Source of the DNA: Thermithiobacillus plumbiphilus
GTDB lineage: Bacteria; Pseudomonadota; Gammaproteobacteria; Acidithiobacillales; Thermithiobacillaceae
Reading direction: 5' to 3'
NCBI RefSeq assembly: GCF_038070005.1
Contig: NZ_JBBPCO010000004.1
Coordinates: forward strand, 124,001 to 188,000
DNA length: 64,000 nucleotides
The notes under the pieces are model-generated. The model was given only the letters and a program-made list of their open reading frames with translations. It searched no databases and was not told the origin of the DNA. The number at the start of each line of letters is the position of its first letter. Within the stretch, counting starts at the first letter, position 1. Positions 45,981 to 55,234 of this stretch are shown one piece after another. A program made the position numbers and the translations under genes.

Positions 45981-48900
45981 ATGAAACTTCGCCGTATCAA
46001 GCTCTCCGGCTTCAAATCCTTCGTCGATGCCACCACCATAGACCTGCCCGGCCAGCTCGTGGGCGTGGTCGGGCCAAATGGCTGCGGCAAGTCCAATGTC
46101 GTCGATGCCCTGCGCTGGGTGCTGGGGGAATCCTCGGCGCGGCAGTTGCGCGGCGAGAACATGATGGATGTGATCTTCAATGGTTCCCAGCACCGCGCGC
46201 CGGTCAGCCGCGCCCAGGTGGAACTGCGCTTCGACAATCAGGCCGGCCGCGCGCTCGGGCCCTTTGCCGCCTATCAGGAGATCGCGGTCAAGCGCGAGCT
46301 GGGGCGGGACGCTGTCTCGGCCTACAGCATCAATCAGACACGCTGTCGCAAGCGCGACGTGGCCGATCTTTTCCTCGGTACGGGGCTCGGGCCGCGCGCC
46401 TACGCCATCATCGAACAGGGCATGATCTCGCGCATCATTGAGGCGCGTCCCGAGGAACTGCGCAATTTCCTGGAAGAGGCCAGCGGCGTGTCGCGTTACC
46501 GCGAGCGGCGCCGGGAGACCCTGGCGCGCATCGAGCAGACCCGGGAGAACCTGAGCCGGGTCAATGATCTGCGCGAGGAGCTGGGCGGCCAGCTCAAACG
46601 GCTGGAGCGTCAGGCCGAGGCGGCAGCGCGCTTTCGCCGCCTCAAAGCCGAGGAACGCCAGCTCCAGGCCGAACGCCTGCGCCATCGACTGGCCGAGACC
46701 GAGGCGGAGGCAGCGCTCTGCCTCAATCAGATGGGCAGTATCAGCGTGGAAATCGAGGCTGCGTTGGCGCAGCAGCGCTCGGCCGAAGCCGATGCCCTGC
46801 GCCTGCGGGAACAGGCCCGCAGCGCCCAGATCGATGCCGACGCGGTTCAGGCCGCGTTCTATGCCAGCGCGGCGGATCTGGCGCGACTGGAGCAGCAGTT
46901 ACAGCATCTAGATCAGGAAGCTGCACGCCTGCGCGCCGAGATTGTACAAGTCGAAAATGATGCCGGGCGCCAGAGCCAGCGCCAGGACAGCCTGACCGCG
47001 GATCTCGCCGAGGGTGAGAAGCGCCTGCAGGCACTGGAAGCGCGCGGCCAGGCACTGCGGGAGGAGGAGAGTGGCCTGCGCGCCACCCTCAAGCGTGCCG
47101 AGGAAGCGCTGAACACCAGCGAGCAGGAGGCCCGGCAGGTGGAGCAGGAGGGGCATCAGTTCCGCCGTGAGCTGCAGGTGCAGGAGACCCGGCTGGAACA
47201 GTTGCGCGCCCGCAGCCGCGACCTCGAGCAGCGCGGAATGAGGCTGCAGGCTGAATCCTCCAGGCCTGGCCCTGGCACGGACAGGCTCGCCAGCCTGCGG
47301 CAACAATCCGAGCAACTGACGCGCGTGCTGGAGAGCGCCCAGGAGCAACTGACGGAGCTAGGCGCCAGTCAGCAGGGCGCGAAAGCAGCGCTGCATGCGG
47401 CCGAGAGCAGGCACGACAAGGCCCGGGAAGCCTGGCAGACCCTGCGCGCCGCGCATCAGGCGCAGACACAGCGGGTCAGCAGCCTGAGCCGTCCTGGCGA
47501 GGGGCTGGTGCGCTTGGCCGGTCAGTTGCCCGGCGAGCCGGCAACCCTGCTGGCAAGCCTTGCCGTGGCACCCGGCTGGGAGCGTGCCGTGGAGGCCGTG
47601 CTCGGCTGGCGTCTCAAGGCCCTGCTGGTGGATGATCTGTCCCGCGATTTGCCTTTGCATTGGCTGGAGAAGCAGCAGAATGGTCAGTTCGCCGTGCTGG
47701 AAACAAGTGTCTTCAATGCCCCGATACCGGCTCGCAAGGATCTCGATCCCTTGCTGGACAAGGTGCGCGGCCCGGATGGCGCCAGTCCGGCGCTGCCCTG
47801 GCTGGCGGGTGTTTTCTGCGCCGATAGCCTGGACGCAGCCCTGAGCCAGCGCCATCAACTGGGGGAAAACGAGTTCTGGGTCACGCCCGAAGGGATTCTG
47901 GTGGGGCGTCACGCTTATGTCTGGGACCGCGGTCAAAGTGCCGACAGTGTGCTCGAACTGCGCGAGCATCTGCAGAAAATGGCCCTGAAACTTGCCGGGC
48001 TGGAAGCTGCCCTTACACAGGCTGTCAGTGAGCGCGAAACAGCACGCAACAGCCTGGCAGGGCTGGAAGCCGAGTTGCAGAAGCTACGAGTCGGACTGCA
48101 GCAGGGCCAGTCCGAGAAAAACCGGGTGCAGGTCGAGCTGGCGCGACTGGAGGCCGAAGAAGCGGCCCATCTGCACCGCCAGGAACAGATACATCAGGAA
48201 CTGGCGCAGATCGACACCGAAGGCACCCGGTTTGCCCAGGAGCGCCAGGAGGCCGAAAGCGCCGCGCAGGCCGCCGCAAGCCGGCTGCGCAGTCTGGATG
48301 ACCGGCTCAAGTCCCTGGAAGCGGCCAGACAGGCCGCGCGCCAGCAGGTCCAGACCCTGCGTCAGGAGTTCTCGCGCCTGCGCGATTCCCTGCATCAACT
48401 TGAACTGCAAACCCAGCAACTGCGCACCGAACTCAAGGGGAAGGCCGCCAGCCTGGAGGACTCAAGAGCGCAGCGCGAGCGCGCCCAGGCGCGTCTGGAT
48501 ACCCTGGCGCAGACACTGGCCGGGCATGATGCCAGCCTGCCAGCCCTGCAAAGTGCCTTGCAGGACTGTCTGTCCCGGCGCCAGGTGCTGGAGCAGTCGC
48601 TCCAGGCCGCACAGAATGCGGTAGAGGGGATCGAGGCCGAGCTGCGCCAGCGTGAGCAGACCGGCAGCCAGGCCGCCCGCGAGGCGGAATCCCGGCGCGA
48701 ACGGCATCAGGCCCTTGCCCTGCAACTGAACACCGCCACCGCGCGCCAGGAAAACCTGCAGGAACAACTGGATGCAGTTTTGCCCTATCTGGGTCAGGAC
48801 GAGCAGCCAGCAGAGATTGAGGCGCTCGATCCGGCGGCCATCGATGCGCGCCTGGAGCAGCTTGGCAATCGCATTGCTGCTCTGGGCAATGTCAATCTCG

Positions 48901-49499
48901 CCGCCATCGAGGAACATGCACAAGTCGCGGAGCGCAAGGGCTATCTCGATGCCCAGCACGCCGATCTGGAAGGCGCGCTCGACACCCTGGAAAGCGCGAT
49001 CCGGCGCATGGACAAGGAAACCCGCGATCGTTTCCGCAAGACCTTCGAGACCGTCAACGCCAACTTCCAGACGCTGTTCCCGCGGCTCTTCGGCGGCGGG
49101 GAGGCGCAGATGACGCTCACCGATGATAACCTGCTGGAAGCTGGCGTGAGCGTGATCGCGCGCCCGCCCGGCAAGCGCAACAGCAGCATTCAGCTATTGT
49201 CCGGCGGCGAGAAGGCCCTGACCGCGGTGGCGCTGGTATTTGCCATGTTCCAGCTCAATCCTGCGCCCTTTTGCGTGCTCGACGAGGTGGACGCGCCCCT
49301 GGACGAGGCCAATGTCGGGCGCTTTTGCGACATGGTGCGCGAGATGTCGGTGGAAACGCAGTTTCTCTTCATTACCCACAACAAAGTCACCATGCAGCTC
49401 GCCACCCATCTGATCGGCGTGACCATGGCGGAGCCCGGCGTGTCCCGTATCGTCAGCGTCGATGTGGAGCAGGCCATGAAAATGGCCGGCGCGGCCTGA
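45981..49499 (+). CDS. smc: Chromosome partition protein Smc
   Basis: 1172 aa. N-terminal head with GPNGCGKSNVVDALRWVLGE, two long coiled coils, a hinge near residues 510-660, and the C-terminal head with LLSGGEKALTAVALVFAMF and VLDEVDAPLDEANVGRF. Condenses and segregates chromosomes, normally with ScpAB, not in this window. Full length. Confidence 0.97.
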   Translation: MKLRRIKLSGFKSFVDATTIDLPGQLVGVVGPNGCGKSNVVDALRWVLGESSARQLRGENMMDVIFNGSQHRAPVSRAQVELRFDNQAGRALGPFAAYQEIAVKRELGRDAVSAYSINQTRCRKRDVADLFLGTGLGPRAYAIIEQGMISRIIEARPEELRNFLEEASGVSRYRERRRETLARIEQTRENLSRVNDLREELGGQLKRLERQAEAAARFRRLKAEERQLQAERLRHRLAETEAEAALCLNQMGSISVEIEAALAQQRSAEADALRLREQARSAQIDADAVQAAFYASAADLARLEQQLQHLDQEAARLRAEIVQVENDAGRQSQRQDSLTADLAEGEKRLQALEARGQALREEESGLRATLKRAEEALNTSEQEARQVEQEGHQFRRELQVQETRLEQLRARSRDLEQRGMRLQAESSRPGPGTDRLASLRQQSEQLTRVLESAQEQLTELGASQQGAKAALHAAESRHDKAREAWQTLRAAHQAQTQRVSSLSRPGEGLVRLAGQLPGEPATLLASLAVAPGWERAVEAVLGWRLKALLVDDLSRDLPLHWLEKQQNGQFAVLETSVFNAPIPARKDLDPLLDKVRGPDGASPALPWLAGVFCADSLDAALSQRHQLGENEFWVTPEGILVGRHAYVWDRGQSADSVLELREHLQKMALKLAGLEAALTQAVSERETARNSLAGLEAELQKLRVGLQQGQSEKNRVQVELARLEAEEAAHLHRQEQIHQELAQIDTEGTRFAQERQEAESAAQAAASRLRSLDDRLKSLEAARQAARQQVQTLRQEFSRLRDSLHQLELQTQQLRTELKGKAASLEDSRAQRERAQARLDTLAQTLAGHDASLPALQSALQDCLSRRQVLEQSLQAAQNAVEGIEAELRQREQTGSQAAREAESRRERHQALALQLNTATARQENLQEQLDAVLPYLGQDEQPAEIEALDPAAIDARLEQLGNRIAALGNVNLAAIEEHAQVAERKGYLDAQHADLEGALDTLESAIRRMDKETRDRFRKTFETVNANFQTLFPRLFGGGEAQMTLTDDNLLEAGVSVIARPPGKRNSSIQLLSGGEKALTAVALVFAMFQLNPAPFCVLDEVDAPLDEANVGRFCDMVREMSVETQFLFITHNKVTMQLATHLIGVTMAEPGVSRIVSVDVEQAMKMAGAA

Positions 49500-49597
49500 A
49501 GCATTCCTCTCCAAATCCCTGATTGGCATATGCCCGTGGCGAACGCCTGACGGTTTTTCGTCGCTCAGCCTTCTCTCTTCATGCAATCTTCATTCGT

Positions 49598-49631
49598 GCG
49601 TCAAAAAACCGTCACACATTTTCCTTAAGAT
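49598..49631 (+). promoter_or_regulatory. PHO-box-like site with -10 element
   Basis: GTCA at 49600 and 49611, exactly 11 bases apart, within a 19-base segment (49598-49616) matching the PhoB box at 13 positions by my count. TAAGAT at 49626-49631 follows after nine bases, the spacing of PhoB-activated promoters that lack a normal -35. It suggests induction of the downstream phosphoesterase by phosphate starvation. Confidence 0.5.
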
Positions 49632-49703
49632 GGGCTCAGGGAGCGCATAACAAGCTGGACAGATCCATGTCGTCACATCCGACTCATCTGAATGGAGAAG
49701 GTT

Positions 49704-52700
49704 ATGTCCGGGATTCAATCGATGTTATCGCTACGCACCTTATCGGCCTGCCTGGGAGCTGGACTGCTTGCCGGTTGCATGAGTGACTCCGGTGGGCTTG
49801 CGGTATCCGATCCGAAGGTCGTTCCTGCCGTTGCCCTGAAGAGCAGCCTTGCTACGGGGAGGTCTGACCCGGTCGCGCTGCGTCAACCAGAGACCGCAGA
49901 GAAATCCGGGGCCCCCCTGACAGCGGGAGAGCTTCTACCCACAGGTTTCAGCATCACCCCCAAGGCCGGCGAGGGTGCAAGGTTTCAGCCCCTGAATCCT
50001 GACCTGCCCTCCCGCCCGGATTACCTGGCCGGGCAGGCGGTAGCCACCAACCTCAGTCCCGATGGCAAGACCCTGCTGATTCTCACCAGTGGCTACAATC
50101 GCATGAATGGCTCCGATGGCAAGCGTCTGCCTGAGGAATCCAATGAATACGTGTTCGTGTACGACGTGTCCAAGGGCCAGCCGGTGAAGCGCCAGGTGAT
50201 CCAGGTGCCCAACACCTTCAATGGCCTGGTCTGGCATCCCTCGGGTCTGGAGTTCTATGTTTCCGGTGGCGTTGATGACAAGGTGCATGTCTACCAGCAA
50301 AGCGGCGGCAAATGGGCCGAGGCCGGCGCCATCGCCCTGGGCCACACGGCAGGTCTGGGCCTGGCGGTGAAACCCATGGCCGCGGGCCTGGCGGTCAATA
50401 AAAGCGGTACCGCCTTGCTGGTGGCCAATTTCGAAAACGATTCGGTGAGCGTCATCGACCTCAAAAAGCGGGTCAAGACCGCCGAGGTTCCCCTGCGGCC
50501 CGGCAAGATCGATCCCGCGCAAAGCGGGCAGCCCGGCGGCGAATTTCCGTTCTGGATCACCATCAAGGGGGATGACAAGGCCTATGTCAGCAGCCAGCGC
50601 GACCGTCAGGTCGTGGTTCTGGATCTGACCCGCGCCCAGCCTGAAGTGGTATCGCGCATTCCGGTTGGCGGCCAGCCGAACAAGATGCTCCTGAACAAGG
50701 CCCAGGATCGCCTGTTCGTTGCCAACGGCAACAGTGATACGGTTTCCGTGATCGACACCAGAAGCGACAAGGTGCTGTCCGAGATCAGGACCACCGCACC
50801 AGCCGCCCTGTTCGCCAATCCCGAAAACTTCAATGGCAGCAATCCCAACAGCCTGAGCCTGTCTCCGGATGAGCGTACCCTGTTCGTGACCAATGGCGGC
50901 ACCAACTCGGTGGCAGTGATTCAACTGGAAGACGATGGCAAGGGCGGCCAGGTGATCGGGCTGATCCCGACCGGCTGGTATCCCAATTCCGTCAGTCTCA
51001 GTCAGGATGGCAAGATGCTGTATGTCGTCAATGGCAAGAGCAATGCCGGACCCAATCCTGGTGCTTGCCGCGACACCACATCCATTGCGCCGGGCGCCAA
51101 GGACCCCTGCGCCGCCAACAATCAGTATGTCTGGCAGTTGACCAAGGCCGGCTTCCTGAGCATGCCGGTGCCGTCCGCCTCGGTGCTCAGTCAGCTCAGC
51201 CGCCAGGTGGCCTACAACAACAATTTCCCGGGCACGCAGCGGGCCCATCAGGATGAGGCGCAGATGAAGTTCCTGCGCGAACGCATCAAGCATGTGATCT
51301 ATGTCATCAAGGAAAATCGTACCTACGATCAGGTGCTCGGTGATCTGGACCGTGGCAATGGCGACCCCAGCCTCGCCGTGTTGCCGGAGCCCATTACACC
51401 CAATCACCATGCCCTGGCGCGGCGCTTCGTGACTCTAGACAATTTCCTCGATAGCGGCAACGCCAGCAACGATGGCTGGAACTGGACCACGGCGGCCCGG
51501 ACCACGGATTTCACCGAGAAGACCATCGCCGTCAACTACGGCGGGCGTGGCCTGAGCTATGACTGGGAAGGCACCAATCGCAATATCAATGTCGGGCTTC
51601 CCACACAGGAGGAGCGCAAGGCGGCCAACCCCGCCACCCCGGATGATCCCGACCTGCTGCCGGGTGCGATCGACGTCGCCGCACCGGAAAGCTCGGAAGG
51701 CGAGGCCGGCGCGGGTTATCTCTGGGACGCTGCCCTGCGAGCCGGACTATCGGTACGCAACTATGGCGTATTCCTGGATCTCGCGCGCTACTCGGCCAAG
51801 CCGGGTGATCCAGGCTACATCGCGCCCAGTCATACGCCCTATCAGGACCGGATCGTGCAGGCCTATCCGACCAAGCCCGCCCTGCAGCCCATCACGGATC
51901 TCTATTTCCGTGGCTACGATCAGAGCACGGCTGATTTCTGGCGCTTCAAGGAGTGGGAGCGGGAGTTCGAGGGCTTTGTGCAGGATGGCAAAATGCCGGC
52001 ACTGCAAATGGTACGTCTGCCCCATGATCACTTCGGCAATTTTGCCACCGCCCAGGATGGCGTGAACACGGTCGAGACCCAGATGGCGGATAACGACTAT
52101 GCGCTGGGCCTCTTGGTGGACAAGGTATCGAAGAGCCGCTACAAGGACGATACGCTCATCTTCGTCATCGAGGATGACGCCCAGGATGGGCCTGATCATG
52201 TCGATGCCCATCGCAGTATCGCCTATGTCATCGGGCCTTACGTCAAACAGGATGCCGTGGTATCGACGCGCTATACCACCGTCAACATGCTGCGCACCAT
52301 CGAGGATGTTCTGGGCCTGGAACCCATGGGCCTGAACGATGGACTGTCCAAGCCCATGACGGAGGTCTTTGGCAATGCTGCCAGGCCCTGGAACTACACC
52401 GCGCTGGTGCCAGAGGTATTGCGGACCACCCAGTTGCCGCTGCCGGCGAAAACGGCCGACAACTGCCTCTCTCCGGCACGCCCTGGGCTTGCCTATGACA
52501 GGCCGCGCCGCGACGCCGCCTACTGGGAGACGGTCATGCACGGACAGGATTTCCGGGAAGAGGATCACCTGGATACCGGGCAGTTCAATCGCGCCCTGTG
52601 GACGGGTCTGATGGGCGATGGCAAGCCTTATCCCACGGTTCGCGATGGCCGTGACCTGTCGAAGAACCGGGAAGCCCTGCTCGGTGCCTCCGATGGCATC

Positions 52701-52706
52701 GGCTAG
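49704..52706 (+). CDS. Lipoprotein with beta-propeller and PF04185-type phosphoesterase domains
   Basis: 1000 aa. Signal peptide with lipobox (GAGLLAGC) predicts export and lipidation. Residues ~80-480 are YVTN-type propeller repeats (AVNKSGTALLVANFENDSVSVID; NKAQDRLFVANGNSDTVSVID). Residues ~530-920 resemble the phospholipase C/acid phosphatase family: KHVIYVIKENRTYDQVLGDL, NHHALARRFVTLDNFLD, and VIEDDAQDGPDHVDAHRS. Probably hydrolyses phosphoesters at the cell surface or periplasm. ATG 49704 is preferred because GGAGAAGG precedes it. A PHO-box-like site lies upstream. Substrate unknown. Confidence 0.85.
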   Translation: MSGIQSMLSLRTLSACLGAGLLAGCMSDSGGLAVSDPKVVPAVALKSSLATGRSDPVALRQPETAEKSGAPLTAGELLPTGFSITPKAGEGARFQPLNPDLPSRPDYLAGQAVATNLSPDGKTLLILTSGYNRMNGSDGKRLPEESNEYVFVYDVSKGQPVKRQVIQVPNTFNGLVWHPSGLEFYVSGGVDDKVHVYQQSGGKWAEAGAIALGHTAGLGLAVKPMAAGLAVNKSGTALLVANFENDSVSVIDLKKRVKTAEVPLRPGKIDPAQSGQPGGEFPFWITIKGDDKAYVSSQRDRQVVVLDLTRAQPEVVSRIPVGGQPNKMLLNKAQDRLFVANGNSDTVSVIDTRSDKVLSEIRTTAPAALFANPENFNGSNPNSLSLSPDERTLFVTNGGTNSVAVIQLEDDGKGGQVIGLIPTGWYPNSVSLSQDGKMLYVVNGKSNAGPNPGACRDTTSIAPGAKDPCAANNQYVWQLTKAGFLSMPVPSASVLSQLSRQVAYNNNFPGTQRAHQDEAQMKFLRERIKHVIYVIKENRTYDQVLGDLDRGNGDPSLAVLPEPITPNHHALARRFVTLDNFLDSGNASNDGWNWTTAARTTDFTEKTIAVNYGGRGLSYDWEGTNRNINVGLPTQEERKAANPATPDDPDLLPGAIDVAAPESSEGEAGAGYLWDAALRAGLSVRNYGVFLDLARYSAKPGDPGYIAPSHTPYQDRIVQAYPTKPALQPITDLYFRGYDQSTADFWRFKEWEREFEGFVQDGKMPALQMVRLPHDHFGNFATAQDGVNTVETQMADNDYALGLLVDKVSKSRYKDDTLIFVIEDDAQDGPDHVDAHRSIAYVIGPYVKQDAVVSTRYTTVNMLRTIEDVLGLEPMGLNDGLSKPMTEVFGNAARPWNYTALVPEVLRTTQLPLPAKTADNCLSPARPGLAYDRPRRDAAYWETVMHGQDFREEDHLDTGQFNRALWTGLMGDGKPYPTVRDGRDLSKNREALLGASDGIG

Positions 52707-52730
52707 GTACTCAAGGTCGTAATGTGATTG

Positions 52731-52756
52731 GTGGCGGCCGTGGCCGCCACTTTTTT
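52731..52756 (+). terminator. Terminator after the phosphoesterase gene
   Basis: GTGGCGGC-CGTG-GCCGCCAC followed by six T, 25 bases past the stop. Confidence 0.92.
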
Positions 52757-52882
52757 GATCGGGCCCCGTCTATCGTTAGCGACGCTCGAAAACGTCTGCA
52801 CTCGCGCTATGCTTGGCTAAGCAAGCGGCCAGTGCTGTTCCGGCGATGCCAGCACCACAGATCGCGATGTCATGCAATTTTG

Positions 52883-53812
52883 TCATTGCCATACCCTCAG
52901 CTTTTCAGGGTTTCGAACCACCCAAATGTCGGAGAAAACCCCATTTCTGATCAGGGATGAGATAACTGCGATGATTTTGCCATTGGCACTACCAATCAAA
53001 CCTGGCTTGCCGTTCACATCTGCTTCTTCAATGACAAGATCGGGCTGTCGTTCAAATGTGGAGAGGAAGAACAAAGCAATGGCTTCGGCGCCGATAATGG
53101 GCTCAATGGATGCGCTGACTACTCCACCACCATCGGTGATTGCACATGCCCGCTTGTCCAGAACCGAGACTAAACCCCGTATGTCACCAAGCATCCACGC
53201 CTGACGGAATGCAGAATTCAGGCGAGCATGTTCTTCGTCCGAAGCCTCTAGAGCCTCTTCTTTGGTGAGGCGTTTTCGTGCCGACGACGCCAACTGGCGG
53301 CAGGCTTGAGGTGTCCTCTCGATTATCTCTGCTATCTCACTGAATGAGTATTGAAAAACGTCATGTAAGACGAAGCTGACCCTCTCTGCAGGTGTCATCT
53401 TCTCCAACACAATCAAAAGAGCCATCGAAACCGTTTGGCTCAATTCGAATTGGTCGGCAGGGTCGGTGGATTGCCATGTTTTGATGGGATCGTGCAGAAC
53501 ACCATGGCTAGGTATAGGCTCGGGCAGCCACTCTCCTACATACTCTTCGCGCCGTCTTTTGACTGATTTCAGCTTGTCCAAACATACCCGCGTCAATACT
53601 GTGCGTTTCCAGGCAACAGTAGCCTCGATCTTTGCACGATCAGCTGCGCTGAGCCGGTACCAGCGCAAGTACATTTCTTGTACGGCATCTTCTGCCTCGG
53701 TAGCACTGCCGAGGATATTGTAGGCGAAGTGGATTAGTCGGCGGCGCTCCTCAAAGATGAGCCTCAGATCATCCACCGGTTCACCAAGACCTTGCTGATA
53801 GCCATTGCTCAT
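52883..53812 (-). CDS. ECF41-type RNA polymerase sigma factor
   Basis: 309 aa. Regions 2 and 4 of a sigma factor (LIHFAYNILGSATEAEDAVQEMYLRW; LHDVFQYSFSEIAEIIERTP) plus a ~100-residue SnoaL-like C-terminal domain, the layout of group ECF41/SigJ, where the extension replaces a separate anti-sigma factor. The ATG at 53812 is preferred because AGGGTGATG precedes it; GTG/ATG codons just upstream are alternatives. Divergent from a small monooxygenase-like gene that is a plausible target. More A/T-rich than the core genes. Confidence 0.88.
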   Translation of the reverse strand: MSNGYQQGLGEPVDDLRLIFEERRRLIHFAYNILGSATEAEDAVQEMYLRWYRLSAADRAKIEATVAWKRTVLTRVCLDKLKSVKRRREEYVGEWLPEPIPSHGVLHDPIKTWQSTDPADQFELSQTVSMALLIVLEKMTPAERVSFVLHDVFQYSFSEIAEIIERTPQACRQLASSARKRLTKEEALEASDEEHARLNSAFRQAWMLGDIRGLVSVLDKRACAITDGGGVVSASIEPIIGAEAIALFFLSTFERQPDLVIEEADVNGKPGLIGSANGKIIAVISSLIRNGVFSDIWVVRNPEKLRVWQ

Positions 53813-54040
53813 TCTCATCACCCTAGATTCAAAGGCTTACGTTACACCTGCAACTTGACAACCTTTTCGTCGCACTGACCGAACCCGCCGCTGCAACTAA
53901 TAACGACTGAGAGGTGAAAATCGTCAGGCCATATGGACCTGACATTTTCGCGACCGGGATCGTCATAGGGTGCAGGCATTATCCAGATGCCTGCGACCAG
54001 GGTATGGCTCGCCATGTACTTGCTACTTGAGGAGAAGACT

Positions 54041-54346
54041 ATGTCGAAACCCAGTGTGACTTTCGTCAATATCATCGAAACAGAGGCAGATAAGCAGGCC
54101 GAGGTCGTCAAGATCCTGCAGGAAGGAACGGAGACCGTCATCAGCAAAAAAGATGGCTTCCAGTCCGTCACCCTACTCGCAAGCAAAGATGGCGCCCATG
54201 TCATCAACATCGCGAAGTGGGACAGCCCGGCCAACGTCCAGGCAGTTCAGTCCGACCCGAAAGCCATTGAGTTTGTGAAGCGTACTGCCGCAATCGCTAC
54301 GGCAACTCCCGGCCTCTATGATATCGTTGGTGAATACACCGCATAA
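54041..54346 (+). CDS. Antibiotic-biosynthesis-monooxygenase (ABM)-like protein
   Basis: 101 aa, a single dimeric alpha/beta-barrel domain: VTFVNIIETEADKQAEVVKIL and GFQSVTLLASKDGAHVINIAKWDS. ABM proteins are small cofactor-free oxygenases or stress proteins. Divergent from the ECF41 sigma gene; ECF41 factors usually control one nearby oxidoreductase or carboxymuconolactone-decarboxylase-type gene, so this is the likely target. Confidence 0.8.
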   Translation: MSKPSVTFVNIIETEADKQAEVVKILQEGTETVISKKDGFQSVTLLASKDGAHVINIAKWDSPANVQAVQSDPKAIEFVKRTAAIATATPGLYDIVGEYTA

Positions 54347-54361
54347 CATGGCGGTTTCAAA

Positions 54362-54717
54362 CATCGGGATTCGATGCCCCGGCGGGCAATGCGGGGGCGA
54401 ATCCCTCGGCGTTGCAGATACTGGCGCAGCTAGGGGAAATCATAGCCCTTGTCGGCATGCACCTGCTCGGGTCGGCGGCGAGGATGACCCGGCAGTCCCC
54501 GCACCGGCGGGATGGCTTCGAGTACCGGGATGAAGCACCTGGAATCGTGCCGGTTGGCGCCCGAGAGTATTACCGCGAGCGGCAGGCCTTAGGAGATGCC
54601 GGTCAAGGCTGATCGATCCGGCAGCCGGGGCCGTCCCCCTTTCAGGCGTGGCGGATGGGGCGGCAGCAAGGGCTCGATCTTTGACCATAGGGCATCATCC
54701 AGCAGGGGCTTGGCCAT
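54362..54717 (-). pseudogene. IS5-type transposase remnant A (internal deletion)
   Basis: On the minus strand from 54717 the sequence opens MAKPLLDDALWSKIEPLLPP, the IS5/IS1031-group transposase start, then meets a TAA after GRPRLPDRSALTGIS. The reading resumes as LPLAVILSGANRHDS and HADKGYDFPKLRQYL, which are from the middle of such transposases. The N-terminal and central parts are thus joined by a deletion and the C-terminus is missing. Not functional. Confidence 0.8.
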
Positions 54718-54804
54718 GACACGCTCCTCTCGATGCAGTCTCGATACGAGCTATGACCATGAAATCACAATTTTGTTAGGCGCTGTAAATCCTTTTCGTG
54801 GGGG

Positions 54805-55131
54805 TGTCGGGCGAACCAAGCTCGGCCGATCGCGGCAAATGCGGGGTCAAGCGCAGCCAGATCGTAGACGGGGGGCGCACCGCTGGAGGTGATTGCCAAC
54901 CAGCTGCACCGGCACGTGAGCGGCAGGGCCGTTGCATGGACAAAGGGCTATGATGCCCGGGGAATCCGATTCTAAGGCCCAGCGCTGGACCGTGGAACGC
55001 ACGCACATCTGGTTGCATCGATTCCGCCGGTTTCTTACCCGAGGTGAAAGTCGTGGGACACATCCAAGCCCTGTCCCGCTTGGCCTGCGGCATCATCCAC
55101 TTCCTCTCTGCCGGCCTACTGAGATAGGCTC
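54805..55131 (+). pseudogene. IS5-type transposase remnant B (C-terminal fragment)
   Basis: Plus-strand pieces in more than one frame: KGYDARGIRF, then AQRWTVERTHIWLHRFRRF, the conserved C-terminal catalytic block (ERT..WL.RFRR) of IS5-family transposases, and a degraded tail. Opposite strand to remnant A, so probably a second insertion. Marks the left edge of the accessory operon that follows. Confidence 0.7.
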
Positions 55132-55139
55132 TTAGAGTG

Positions 55140-55167
55140 TTGACATTCAGTTGTATGCGCATACAAT
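55140..55167 (+). promoter_or_regulatory. Promoter with overlapping palindromic operator before the accessory operon
   Basis: TTGACA (55140-55145) and TACAAT (55162-55167), 16 bases apart, make a strong sigma-70 promoter. A perfect 16-base palindrome, TTGTATGCGCATACAA (55151-55166), covers the spacer and most of the -10, a placement typical of repressor operators. A short hairpin GGTCT-GATA-AGACC (55192-55205) follows in the leader. The regulator is not in the window. Confidence 0.72.
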
Positions 55168-55234
55168 CGTGAAGACATGAGTAGTGGATATGGTCTGATA
55201 AGACCGAGCCTCTTGAAAGGATAGGAGTTTCCAA

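Noticed and set aside
49935-51410. 491-codon minus-strand frame opposite the phosphoesterase lipoprotein
   Set aside because: No domain and no start signal; sense frame has lipobox, propeller and phosphoesterase motifs.
53813-54040. ECF41-type promoter in the sigma/ABM gap
   Set aside because: GTTACAC and CGTC words are present but their spacing does not fit the reported motif, so I do not annotate it.
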